Of a stretch of 64,000 nt of DNA, positions 23,701 through 34,335 are shown in pieces. Origin of the DNA: Takakia lepidozioides (lineage: Eukaryota > Streptophyta > Takakiopsida > Takakiales > Takakiaceae); the NCBI GenBank assembly GCA_030704615.1, contig CM060731.1, positions 24,428,001 to 24,492,000 on the forward strand, written 5' to 3'. The notes below the pieces were generated by a model. The model saw nothing but the letters and a program-made list of their open reading frames with translations. It was not told the origin of the DNA and ran no database searches. How positions within the stretch are numbered: position 1 is the stretch's first letter; the number at the start of each line of letters is the position of its first letter. The position numbers and the translations under genes were made by a program.

Positions 23701-24279
23701 CTGGATGGTTGTCAGGCTGCACTAGCAGGCTATCATACCACTGCAGAAGAGGTTGATCAATCAATCTCCCTCACTTTGTGCTTGCCTATCCTCTTTTCAA
23801 TGCTGCAGCTATAGCAAGTAGTATGCTTGCTTGAAGTGAAGTCAAGTGTGGTATATAGCCCTTTTGCATGCAGATTTACAAACAGTTTATACTTTTACAA
23901 ATGGGAGCTTGATTTGTTAGATCTGCGGCCATTAGGAGTTTACGGTTACATGGTAGTTGCTCTTCTGGTACTATAGGGCAGATTCATGAAATGATGAAGA
24001 TGTGTGTGGCTGGGGTGACAGGACACGCAACTTCTGGAGGGTGGAGGACTAAGTAGAAGGAGGGAGATAGCAGTGGTTGTAAGACTTGGAGAGAAGCGAG
24101 TGCTCCAGGAGTTACAGACATGGTTTGAGGAACGTATGGCTGGGTTGGATGCATTGGAGTACTATGCTGAGCGCAGGCTGAAGGATCTGGGCCTCCTTGA
24201 TGATACGGGCTTCATGACTCCCTGGGTACCCTTTCTTCCTACTGCTTCAATTATGTTGGGTCAACAGTGTTTAATTTGA
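20705..24279 (+). CDS. Plastid SET-domain protein methyltransferase, Rubisco LSMT-like
   Basis: SAM-dependent lysine methyltransferase of the Rubisco large-subunit methyltransferase family, closest in pattern to Arabidopsis At5g14260. Exons joined with matching phases: 20,705-21,174; 21,442-21,470; 22,128-22,342; 22,503-22,637; 23,031-23,327; 23,620-23,751; 24,022-24,279, giving 511 residues, normal for the family. The N-terminal ~50 residues look like a transit peptide. The SET core has GLGLVAQREV (SAM loop), WSEEELLELQG, YVESEF, AFGILRSRTF, PLADLVNHGPG (the NH motif) and GEQVYMQYGKSKSNAELALD with the conserved tyrosine. The C-terminal helical substrate-binding domain follows, ending EYYAERRLKDLGLL. 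The final exon may splice at GTACCC (~24,226). The ATG at 20,705 is used; another lies at 20,729. The gene appears intact. Confidence 0.87.
21887..22045. repeat. GC-rich hairpin insertion inside intron 2 of the SET gene
   Basis: A GC-rich block unlike the surrounding AT-rich intron. It contains a hairpin formed by GGAGCCCCGCAAACCG and CGGTTGGGGGGCTCC around a 5-base loop (~21,982-22,018). It resembles the small GC-rich hairpins at 1,508 and 6,950 in style, though not in sequence. The function is unknown; it may be a small mobile hairpin. Confidence 0.4.
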
Positions 24280-26846
24280 CACTTTCTATTGATCCCCTGC
24301 ACAACATGTGTTTTGACCATTTGTTTGACTGCAATTTTCTAGGTTTCATATTTTGGCCTGATAGATGGATATTGTGGGACACTCAGGTTTTTAACGAGTA
24401 GGCAGCAATATTGTGGAAGGTGTGGCATACTAGTGGTCCAGTGCATGAAGTGCGATGTGGAGGGCGACACAACTGATGATTTCGCATCTTACTCTATGTT
24501 TTCATCTTATGATGCTTTTATCTTCCATCACTATAGCTCAATTGAAAGTTGGCTGCGTTGGAGTGGATTTTTCAAACTAGATGTCAGATGTATGTTCAAA
24601 TAGTCATGCGACTCACAACAACAGTTGTGAATCGTCACACTATTCTATTGCAATCCACAGTTGATATCTAGAAGAAATGGTGAGAGTTTAGAGTTACACA
24701 GATGGAGTTTCTCAGGTAATAGTCACTGTACTCCCTCGCAGAGAATTTTAAAAAAAATCTTTCTTATGGTTTCCCAATTGATATGAGAATTTTGTTATAT
24801 AGACTTCATCTGAAACTGCTGATACTCCCAAACATGGTGAGGACAGAATTGTACCATGCCTGCCTTGGAACAGTTGTGACTGAAAAGCCTACAGACCACT
24901 TCCGGAATCCTTTTGAATGTCCAACTTTAGTCTGCCTGATGACACATTCCTAATGATGTCAAACGTACAGTAAGCATGGCACAAAGTCTCCCTGGACTCT
25001 TCTACCCTTTGCGAAAAGGATTTTCAAGACAATCTCATCCAACTGCACCAGATCCAACTTAACACAACTCAACACTGGAATAGATGATTTGGACTCGCCT
25101 CAGCAAAGCATGATGCCAGCTTGGTGCAGCAGCATATCTAAACTACTATATATGAAAAGAGCTGGTTGGGTTGCGATCTATGGATCACAAACATAGTAAC
25201 GACTAGATTCCTGAGAGCTGAATCGCGGTTCACTTCTCAACATAGAAACTCGCTGTAAAGCTTTATAGAAGCTGCAAATGAGGTGGCTGTACAAGAGTTA
25301 AGAGTACAAGAACGAGAAATACAAACCCCCTAAAGAAAGGGAAATGTGAGGAAGACAAAGGAATCCAAACCGATGTAGCATTAGCTACTACCTGAAGTAA
25401 ATCAGACGAAGAAAGAAGGTGGGTCTAGGTTTCAAAATGTGAGTGAGGCGTTCATACCTCCAAACTGCGTTGACAAACTTCAATGATAGAGTCACAGTTT
25501 GAGCAATGTTGCAGTTTGCTGAAAATAATTTTGCTAGCTATGTAAAATATGTGCGTGATGAGAGTACCGTCAGCTTACAAGAGGATAGCGCGCGGAGGCC
25601 TTCTTGAACTGCCATTGACATCCGATCTACACTCGAGGAATTGCCCTGTAATGCAAATTATGGGCACAGATCTACGATGTACTTTGGAGCGCATAATTAG
25701 ATCCTCATGAAGCAAATTCATATGTACACTCACAAAACTAATTGATCATAAGAGATGAATGTTGAGTAGCCAGATCTTTGTGCAGTGCATTGGCCGTAGC
25801 TGAATCATGTTGAACCATGTTCTCAAGTACTCGTGAAGGGTTAAGAGTGTTATCTTCTGCTCTTTCTGCAGGGCTGGCCTCACTGCGCGACCAGCCTGCC
25901 TGTAGCCTGCGAGAGGGGAATTCGCTCCAATTTGTAAGTGTGACGGCAGGGGTAGTGAAGACGCAGTTGCCTCACATGTGAGAACACGCTCTGGTTATAC
26001 AAGTTGGGTGGAAGTGATTTTGATTCATGATTTTGTGTAACTTAAAGGGGGTTTCTATGGTGTAGGTGGATCGGATCGCATTTTCCACCCCACTTCATTG
26101 AGCAAATCTTGATAGAAGCAGACTGATGAGCACTATCGTTGTATCATGGAAGGTGTTGAGATGAAGGCATACTCAAGGTAGTGATTCGCTTAGTGATTTG
26201 TTGTTTTCAGATTTCTGACAGCACGTCTTTCTATGATGCCTTTTGCAATCTTCCGAACTGTACTTTTCATTGTTCATTGGCCCCAAGTGGAAGAAGGCAA
26301 TACCCATGCTGCTACCTCACTAGGCTGCTACCCTAGCGAGGGGTTACAGCATGCTACTACATCCACAGTAGCAGCTACTGGCCTGCTAGCTAACCGGCAG
26401 GTGCGGCCGGGGCCTAAGAACACTCTCCCCACTCCACAAACCTTGTCTCCTGATTGCTAAGTAGAACACTTATGTGCAGAGGAGCTGCTTTGGACACACA
26501 CACTTGAACGTCAATAACACACAAAAAAGACAAGAAAGTTGGTGTGTTGAGGTAAGAGGGAGAGAGAGAGATAAGAGAATCGCGCGCGTGTTGCAAGTTC
26601 CTCGGGAGCGCTGCTGCATTTCGATGACAGAGCAAAAAAAAATTGGTGCAAATCCGCGTGCGAGAGATTTCTGTTTGTGAAGTGGGAGAGTGAGCGAGTT
26701 TGTATCGAGAAAGTTTGGTGGGCCTCACTCACTGTCCTGTTTCCTCCCGAAAGAGGGAGAGATAAGAGGGACAGAGCGGCGTGGGGGGATTGCATCTGAT
26801 TCGGTGGTGTCGGTGGTGAGTGGAACAAGCAGTTACACGCAGCATC
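24280..26846. other. Intergenic region and 5' flank of the HAD gene
   Basis: No gene is recognised from 24,280 to ~26,200. A GC-rich double-hairpin-like stretch lies at ~26,308-26,415, with GGCCTGC...GGCAGG and CCTCACTAGG...CCTAGCGAGG pairings. From ~26,540 to 26,800 the sequence is rich in GAGAGA and likely holds the promoter and 5' UTR of the HAD gene. Confidence 0.4.
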
Positions 26847-27947
26847 ATGTCTACTGCCTCCGTCTCAACAACGTTTGCTGCAGGACCTAAGACTGGCTGC
26901 CGCGCTATCGCAGGAGCTCCCAGTAGTTGTTACAAGTCAAGACTGTGGCTCAAGAGGCAGGTGGCATACCCCTCGGTGGCACAAAGATTTGTAGGCAATC
27001 AATCAAAGACAAAGAGGGTGTGTGTCTTTGCTTCGTCTCAACCTGAAAGACAAAGCGGTGGGGGTTTAGCAGTTCTTTTGGAATTTGAAGGAGTGCTATC
27101 TGATGTGCATCGGTTTGGCCATCGTCATAGCTTCAACGCAGCCTTTCGGGAGTTGGGGCTTGATTGTGCAAATTGGACAGAACCCGTGTATGTGGACCTC
27201 TTGAGGCGCGCGGGTGGTGTTGAAGGCACAATGCTGTCAGCATTCTTTGACCGAATAGGGTGGCCCTCCTCTTTGCCTAGCAATGAGAAGGATGCATTTG
27301 TCCGCAATTTGCTGGACGCCAAACACCGTGCATTGGAGAAGTTGGCAGCATCGGGCAGCCTCCCACTGCGGCCTGGCATTCAAGAATTCATTGATGAGGT
27401 GAAGGAGGCCCAAGTTCCGGTCCTTGTTATAGCTGCCTACAACAAGAGTGGGGAGCAGGTCGTTCGGTCATTGGTTGCGAGGTTGGGGACAGAGCGGTCG
27501 AGCTACATCAAAATAGTGGGAGAGGCTGAAGTGGAAAGCAGCGCTTATGGGCAAGTTATGCTTGGTGGCGGAGTTGTTGCTGGTCTTGATGAGCAGCTTT
27601 CTATTGCGGCTACTAGAGCTGTTGCAGCGGAGAAGCAGCGAGTTGCTGAAGAAGTGGCGTCTATCCTGGAGGTCAGTGTTGAGATCGATACGAGTTTTAC
27701 TCAATCATCAAGGAAGTCAATTGCAGCGCTACGGGCAGGATCAGAGATGGCAGGAATAAGAATGGACTGCTGCATGTTACTGGCAGGGGGGCAGACCGGG
27801 GTGCAGGCAGCTTTTCGCATTGGTATGCCATGTGTAGTGGTGCGCAGCAGTGTGACGGCAAGGGCGGAGTTTCCTTCGGCCAGAGCAGCACTGGACAATT
27901 TTGGAGCTGGTGCTATCACTCTCTCCCGGCTACAGAAATTCATATAG
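26847..27947 (+). CDS. Plastid HAD-superfamily (CbbY-like) protein with altered nucleophile
   Basis: Single-exon 366-residue protein, most like the Arabidopsis At5g45170 group. The first ~65 residues are Ser/Ala/Arg-rich with VCVFASS near the likely transit-peptide cleavage site. The HAD domain begins with LLEFEGVLSDVHRFGHRHSF. In catalytic HADs motif I is DxDG(T/V); here the first Asp (the nucleophile) is Glu and the second is also Glu, so ordinary phosphatase chemistry is doubtful. A helical cap follows, including AGGVEGTMLSAFFDRIGWP. Further on are PLRPGIQEFIDEV, VLVIAAYNKSG at the motif II position, and CMLLAGGQTGVQAAFRIGMP at the motif IV position. I use ATG at 26,847; the frame is open slightly upstream without an ATG. 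The motif I change also seems typical of this plant subgroup. Function unknown. Confidence 0.85.
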   Translation: MSTASVSTTFAAGPKTGCRAIAGAPSSCYKSRLWLKRQVAYPSVAQRFVGNQSKTKRVCVFASSQPERQSGGGLAVLLEFEGVLSDVHRFGHRHSFNAAFRELGLDCANWTEPVYVDLLRRAGGVEGTMLSAFFDRIGWPSSLPSNEKDAFVRNLLDAKHRALEKLAASGSLPLRPGIQEFIDEVKEAQVPVLVIAAYNKSGEQVVRSLVARLGTERSSYIKIVGEAEVESSAYGQVMLGGGVVAGLDEQLSIAATRAVAAEKQRVAEEVASILEVSVEIDTSFTQSSRKSIAALRAGSEMAGIRMDCCMLLAGGQTGVQAAFRIGMPCVVVRSSVTARAEFPSARAALDNFGAGAITLSRLQKFI

Positions 27948-28318
27948 GAATTCTAAGTTCTTAGGGTATCTCATGATCTTAGGACCATGATCTTAGGACC
28001 AACTTACAAGGGAGCTGTACTTGATGTAGAAATGCCAAGCAGACATACTTTTATGCTACGAGGTGATGATGTTTCATCTATTGCCTCTTGCAAGTTTACT
28101 TGTGGGTATGTCCGAGGCCGTATTTTGTTAGATATGGTTCAAGCACTCACGTTTTAGTTGGGGCAACGGCTGCTAAGCACATGACCCTTTTTGGAGTGCG
28201 CACAATCTCTCGCATGTAATATGTATGATGCTCTGTTTGGGTTGGTCTTTCTCAACCACAAGCTCTTTTCTAGAGAGGGAGAGAGCACATTTGACTGCGT
28301 CTTTGTCAGTACTTTCTC

Positions 28319-28653
28319 TAAGCAGTGTGTTGTGCCATAAGTATGGGCATATGTAAGTCTACTAGACGGATGAAATGCAACCACGACATGACGACGACGC
28401 CATGCGTGGTTCTGATGGGATATCAGTTTGGTCTGCTGGACTGTTGGTCTGTAGGGATACCAGTATGGTGTGGCGCGAGTCTATTCTTCAGTGGACTATT
28501 GGGCCGTCACTGCCTGCCAAATTTCGAAGTATCTTATCTCGTCAATCTGTTGAACCGTCGGTCAGCTGGAAGTCCGTCTCTTCGGATATGAGTCCATTTA
28601 ACTACTATTTTTTAATTATCTGCATTGATGTGAGTCTACTGAGCCGTCGGACT
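28319..28653. mobile_element. Foldback/TIR element fragment, second copy
   Basis: Positions 28,319-28,395 are a ~75-bp terminal repeat starting TAAGCAGTGTGTTGTGCC, found inverted at 578-652. The following body to 28,653 matches ~290-561, including TCTGCTGGACTGTTGGTCTG and TGTTGAACCGTCGGTCAGCT. Similarity stops abruptly after CCGTCGGACT at 28,653, where a different element begins. No coding capacity is seen. Confidence 0.65.
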
Positions 28654-29250
28654 ACAACAACGCAATGGCATGAGCGCGAGAGCGCGCTCACGTAGGAGTG
28701 ACGTGGCGTGAGCCTGCACCCACGCTGACGTGGCGTGAGCGTCATGTCAGCATGCTGATGTGGCGGCAAATGATGACGTGGCACTATCCATCATCTGCCA
28801 CGTCAGCATTAACATGCGCCGCCTATAACCGAGGATGGTCCTATGACCGTGGAATTAATGCAGGGAATCTTGCCTAAATAGAATCAAGGCTACCATGAGG
28901 CCTACAATTGTAGCATCCAACATTGTGCAATTACAAATGCTTGTTTCACTTTTACAATTACGAGGACGAGAAAATATCCTCACAAAGTGTGCGTCATAGA
29001 GGCTGCCACGGGAAGACCTTCCTCCCTCCTCAAATAACAATGAGAGTTAGGATCATCTTCAAAAGATGATTGTAGTGCATCGCGACAGCAAGACATATAG
29101 ACTTCGAACGGTGCAATGACAAATGTGCTTCTAAAAGTTGTCACTCAGAGCTCACTCAGTATAGTTGGAGGCCATATCATTGCACCGCCGACGAATTGAT
29201 GTGAATTACACATTTCAAATCATGGTCGTCCACATACCACATTGCATAGT
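28654..29250. repeat. TGACGTGGC repeat cluster, probable end of the copy-1 element
   Basis: Between 28,670 and 28,810 there are several TGACGTGGC copies, CGTGAGC heptamers and an inverted pair (TGACGTGGCA ... TGCCACGTCA, ~28,774-28,808). The heptamers recall the CATGAGC repeats in the ends of the complete element at 36,136-43,223. I infer this is a terminal region of the element holding the transposase pseudogene at 29,256. From 28,830 to 29,250 nothing else is recognisable. Confidence 0.4.
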
Positions 29251-29255
29251 TGATG

Positions 29256-32200
29256 CTACCCATGTGTTGTATCCCGCTGCAATAGAGTATCGACCTCGTT
29301 GAAACTCATAGTGGCCTGGTGAATGAAGTTGTCACGTTTGGGATCGCAAACCATCATCTTCAAAAATATGAAATACAAATGTTTGCAGGGTATGAATTTA
29401 CCTCTCTTGCCCAAACTGGTTGATAGCATATTCACAAAATCAGGACATGTGCAATTGGGGAAATTGGAAACCGTGATGTCGTAGGTCCTATCATGAACAA
29501 CAGATATGGAAGTGATGATTGTGAATACCCGACCATAACCTGGATCGGGCACTTCCGTGGTGCTTCCAACACGAGCTTGGAGCATTCTTGCGGACTCCAC
29601 TTTGCCAAAGTATTCAGCAGTTGGAGGGAAACGCCGAACGAGCTTTCCATCTCGTTTGGTTGGCCACAAGTCAGGATTTGTCAGGGGGACCCGGGAGGAT
29701 GCAGAAGTAGTAGCACATGCATGGAGTTGGGGTTGTCTCGCAAGGGAAAAGTCTGCCTCCTCCAGCATTTCAATCTCCTGAAATCTGAGATGTGTTCCCA
29801 CCTTCACGGGGCAAACGGTTGGAGGAGATGGCTTCATCACTACGGAAAGACGCACAGTTTCATGCACACATCTGGCACAATCATCTGCGTAGAACCAGAA
29901 CTTGTGGTTCTTGGCTTCTGGTTGACCGTATGGACGCATCAAACCCGTGAAAGTCGGAGCAAAAGTTCGGGCACGACCTCTGGATATAGCTGAAGTGCAC
30001 TTCTCAAAATTAGTTGCCCTGATCGCTGTACATTTCACACGAGACCCTGCACTTGTGCGTTCTATGTGCCAAACGTGGTCGGGGCATGCGGACTCAAGCA
30101 CATCAAGGGGGTTGTTTCTCTCATGCACCATTTCAGTGGCATTGTTTGATGCTGGAGCTTGCCGTCGTGTTGGAGGTTCCTCCAGAATGGAGATTCCGGA
30201 CATGGAGCTGTCATGCAGGGGAACACGAGGCTTCGAGAAGTTATCACGGTCTGCCCTGTGCGAATCGGAATCCGAACCAGGTGGAGTGTTCAATTTCCTC
30301 TTACAGGAGCCGAATCTCTCCTCCCCTTCAAGATGTGGAACTCTAGAAACAAGTGGCGTTCCATGGGCATATATGCTCACCGCCCATGCTATCTTGATTG
30401 GATCCCCAGATCTGTTTGCAGCACGCAACATCAACTCCGATTTGTCCGGACCCTTGCCACCAACCCCACCTCGCAAAAAATCACGGTATCGGGTTTGTTG
30501 TTGCAAGGCACGTATCAAATCATCTGTTGTTGCCTCATACAAATCCCGACCTCGTTTCCCAGACTGCTGCAACCATGCGTTGTGCACAGTTTCTGCCAAA
30601 TTGCAAAATGACATGTCTGTCATTTCCTCAATGGACATGTTCTGCAAAGTGGAGAACCACACTTCAAAACAGTGAACAGGAAACAATATAAAGAAAGCGA
30701 GGAGACAATAAAATGGAAAGTAAATGTATGAATAAAGCAAGAAATATAAGCCTCGTACCACTGCCATGGCTGCTCCCCACTGTCTATACCGGAAGTGCCA
30801 AAACGCCAGCCAATCTTCCAATGCTCTCATACTCTCAAGTGATGCAGCTCCAGAAGAGAATCACCCGGCATAAATTGTCTGGAACAAGGTGTCTGCCTCC
30901 TTCATTGTTCTAGCATCTTTGTACTCTTTGCACAATTTACGGTGCTGAGTCTGCATCTCTGGTTTGATGTCCGACTTTGTATGTTTTTCCAGAGATTGTG
31001 TCCGATCCGAAGACAATACGAACAGCATTGAAATTTGCTTGAGCACTATCCGCCATAAAACCTACGAAATTTGGAGATGGCAGCCCATGACACGTATCAG
31101 GGAATCCACATGAGCTTCTGGGATTCAGTATCCTCGGATTGCATGTCACAAACTGCAATTGTCATAACTTGTTGGTACACTGGATCGTAGAAAAGCCATT
31201 GTCGTCCAATCCTTCACTCGTTTCACATGATCAAACATAAGAAAACAGTTCTGCAAGTCCCCAGTCTTCTGTATTCGCTTCACGAGGCTAACCCCACTGC
31301 CCTCCCCAACAGTCGACATTTTGAAAAGAAAAACTTTGATGGCACCTTGACCTGGGAATACACTGTCCTGGATGTAATCGTACTTGCTCACTTGTTTCAA
31401 CTCCAAAATGTTGTCTATGTAGCCTCTAATACCAGAGCCCATTCTTAACGCATTGATCTGATGCCGAATGTTAGGTGAACTCAAAGTGGAGAAATGATCC
31501 ATCCCATTCGCTTTGATTATGAACCCCAGACTGAAGAAAGTGTGTGCAATTCAAATTATCACACCTAAGGCGTCCATTGCAAACTGTTCCCCTGAAAACA
31601 AGCTTGTCATCATTCTGAATATTGGATGTTTTTGTTCTGCACCATGGGTGCCCGTCGTGTTTCTTGTCCATTCCATGCATCATGATTGTTACACCTCCAA
31701 CTAGCAGAGGAGGAGGCAGTTCGAATAGGATATCGCCATCAAAAGTCTCTGGCAAGAACTTCACAAGCACCTGCTTCAAAGATTCCCAATCAATTCCTCG
31801 CAACTCACTTTTGAGTCCAGCCATTCCTCCCATCGTCCGTAGTTTTGGAATGACACTACAAATCTCTTCTTCATCAGCTTCTCCAACCACAGTAGGAAGG
31901 ACTGGATTTGGAATTTCACTTATGTCATCATCGGACGAATCCGAAAGCTCAACGATTGGAGTGGAGGACGTCTGTTCTTTTTTCACCACCACCTCTCTCT
32001 TGTCTTCAACGACCGAAGCAGCAGTCTCGGGTGTCACATATGATCCAAGGGACTTTCGCCGAGGCTCTCCAAGTACTCTGTATTGACCAGGGCGCACTCT
32101 CCACTGGCTGACATGAGCGTCTCATCACGGTTTTGGAAAGAGTATTTCAACAACTTCCATTTCAAATCGTACACCTCTTTCTCCAAAAAGATGGAGCCAT

Positions 32201-32400
32201 TCTGAAGCTAAAAACGGGTAGCCAAGACATGTTCCAGAACAATTGCAAATCCATTGTCAAGGACTTCCTGGGAGAACGGCACTGGTTTGTCGTCAGAGAA
32301 GAACTCCGCTTCAGAGAAAGCCATCTTCCTTCCTCGCGTACGTTGATACCTTGCTATCGTAGACCTTCAGTGTAAATCGGTTTACTGATGTCTCCAGAAC
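29256..32400 (-). pseudogene. SWIM-finger Mutator-like transposase, degenerate copy 1
   Basis: Minus-strand relative of the transposase at 38,600-42,411. Reading from high to low coordinates, ~32,097-31,510 holds the acidic N-terminal part and a Cys-containing block (MDKKHDGHPWC, RLRCDNLNCTHFL). A deletion of about 110 codons relative to copy 2 falls near 31,510. Then ~31,502-31,146 has PNIRHQIN, YDYIQDSVFPGQGA and MFDHVKRV; ~31,100-31,030 has FVGFMADSAQANFNAVR around the second catalytic Asp. From 30,830 to 29,256 an open frame spans an unspliced intron (~30,760-30,640) and ends with the SWIM zinc finger, NCTCPDFVN ... IPCKHLYFIFLK. Frameshifts and a stop near 31,100 disable it. It lies divergent to the ParB-like gene at 33,200. 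Confidence 0.8.
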
Positions 32401-33190
32401 ACAGTTGAAGAATGAGCAGAGAATATGGCGGATGAAGCTCAGACGACGACTGTGCATATTCTGTTATTCCTTCCAGATATGCAGCCGTCCATTTTAATTA
32501 CTTTTCTTGTGGGCCCAGTGGTCAGAGTATCCCTAGGAGCAATGTCGGCAGCTGTTAAACCGTTAATCAGAACCTCATCAATAAACACAATAACAAGCCG
32601 ACTTCTTGGAAGCATGCCACAGGATCTGAGGGTGGGATTGCATATTAAGTAAATGCATCTTTATACTACTACCAATGATCATGCGCACCTGGAAAGTTCA
32701 AAATGTGAAACGAACGTGGGGTTGGCTAACAAGGATGAACGTGTATGATATCCCAAAATTTGTCATCAAACTCTCGTTCATTTACATATATTTGTCTAAG
32801 ACTGTGCGCCAAGATTTCTGGGATTCGCTATTATTTTTAAATATTGAAACCGTTCTAATAAAGAACACGCCGTTTATTTTGGGCGACACACGTCAGACAT
32901 CGATAACTTTATTGAATACGAACAGTTGTACACTAATTGTTGGCATGTGCACTAATAAGGGAATGACTATGTGTAACGGTCACGCGAGAGGGAATCTGAT
33001 GCTTCTAAAGACAAGCAACAACGCACGCAATCCCGCAAGAAATCAGGAGTCACTTCATTTTTCTACTTTTCGCACTTAGAGGGAGAGTGGTAGTCAAGCT
33101 GGAGAGGGTTCCTTCTACAATACGAAAGAGAAGAAAGTCTCTTTATTTTACTTCCCTTAGAGAGAGACGCAGAGCAAGAGAGCAAATGAC
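32401..33190. promoter_or_regulatory. Divergent intergenic region between transposase relic and ParB-like gene
   Basis: About 0.8 kb separates the start of the minus-strand transposase relic from the start of the plus-strand ParB-like gene. It must contain both promoters if the two were once expressed. I see AT-rich stretches and GA-rich sequence just before 33,190 but no palindromes of the type found in the introns and no clear TATA box. Confidence 0.35.
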
Positions 33191-33539
33191 AAGGCGTCGT
33201 TTGTTGGAGAACACAGGGCCAAGGCAGTAGGTGAACGCGGAGACCGATTCACAAGAGCAGACCGAGACTGAGGCAGCGGCTGTGACACAGTCGGCGATAA
33301 CAGTGCGTGTTGGAAACCAGCCTATGGATGCAGAGATGACTCGCAGGGAAACTGAAGGAGGTGGAAGTACGAGGAACGCTGAACCGGGAGAAGGTCCAGA
33401 AACCCTAGAGCAGACATAAATTCCAGCAGATGTGAGAGGGAAGAAGAAAGCTGCATAAGGGGATCCAATTTCAAAACCTAAGAAGGTGCCAGTAAGTTTT
33501 CTCTAACTTACATTTCATTGTTGAAGATCTGCGTAGAGA

Positions 33540-34335
33540 TTGAGTGGAATGTCCCAGAAAGGGATTGTCGCTACCGACCATCACCATGAAACAACGGTGA
33601 TTTGCTTTCTACTCCTCTGTTAAGGGTTTACCGCACAATGAGTGGGTGACTGACGGTACCGTCATTCACTGTTGTTCAGATCACACAGTCTGTCTGATTG
33701 CCTTTCAAGCAGTCCTTCATCTTCCCTTCTTTAGCAGGAACATGTGATTGAAGTCTACTGAATTGCGAGCGTCGTTAACGCCATTCGATTCTCCTCATGA
33801 GATTTATGTACCTATGTGTTTGAAGAGAGAGTGAGGGTCGGCATATTCAGTCATATTGTTTTGCAATGCATTTTCTTTGTTTGAGGTTGAACAGATAGAG
33901 AAGTGGAAAGGCGGTACCGCCCATCAAAGATTTGAAGACCATACTGTAGATTCAGGTAGAGTATCGATTGGAAAGTACTCTCGACATAGACAAGAAACAG
34001 TGAATGCTTGCGACGTTCATCACAATGGAGTCAATCTGAATAATCTGCACTTACTGTCCGCCTTAAATTATTTTGAATGTCGTTGCCGCCAATCACTTAC
34101 ACATATATGTCATTGCACAACACCGATCCGGCAGGTCCCACTCTTTTGTGATTGTCGTTAACGCCGTTCGCTCTTGCTCAAAACCTTTCTGTTCCTGTGT
34201 CCCTAGAATCATAGTGTTTTGTTTTGAATTCGGCAGGATCAGCTTTGCTTGTGTAGATGGTTCTGAATTTGTTTCACACCATTCATTGTGAGTTGAGACG
34301 AGACAGAGTGATGGTCGTTACCGCCGTTCACTATT
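33540..34335 (+). repeat. Diverged palindromes in first intron of ParB-like copy 1
   Basis: Short inverted repeats at ~100-140 bp spacing: GACGGTACCGTC (~33,652), GTCGTTAACGCC (~33,771), GGCGGTACCGCC (~33,912), TTGCGACGTTCA (~34,010), GTCGTTGCCGCC (~34,080), GTCGTTAACGCC (~34,154) and GTCGTTACCGCC (~34,315), most flanked by ATTC or TTCAC. They resemble the cores of the better-preserved family at 43,300-44,075 in a later intron of the same gene. Confidence 0.55.
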
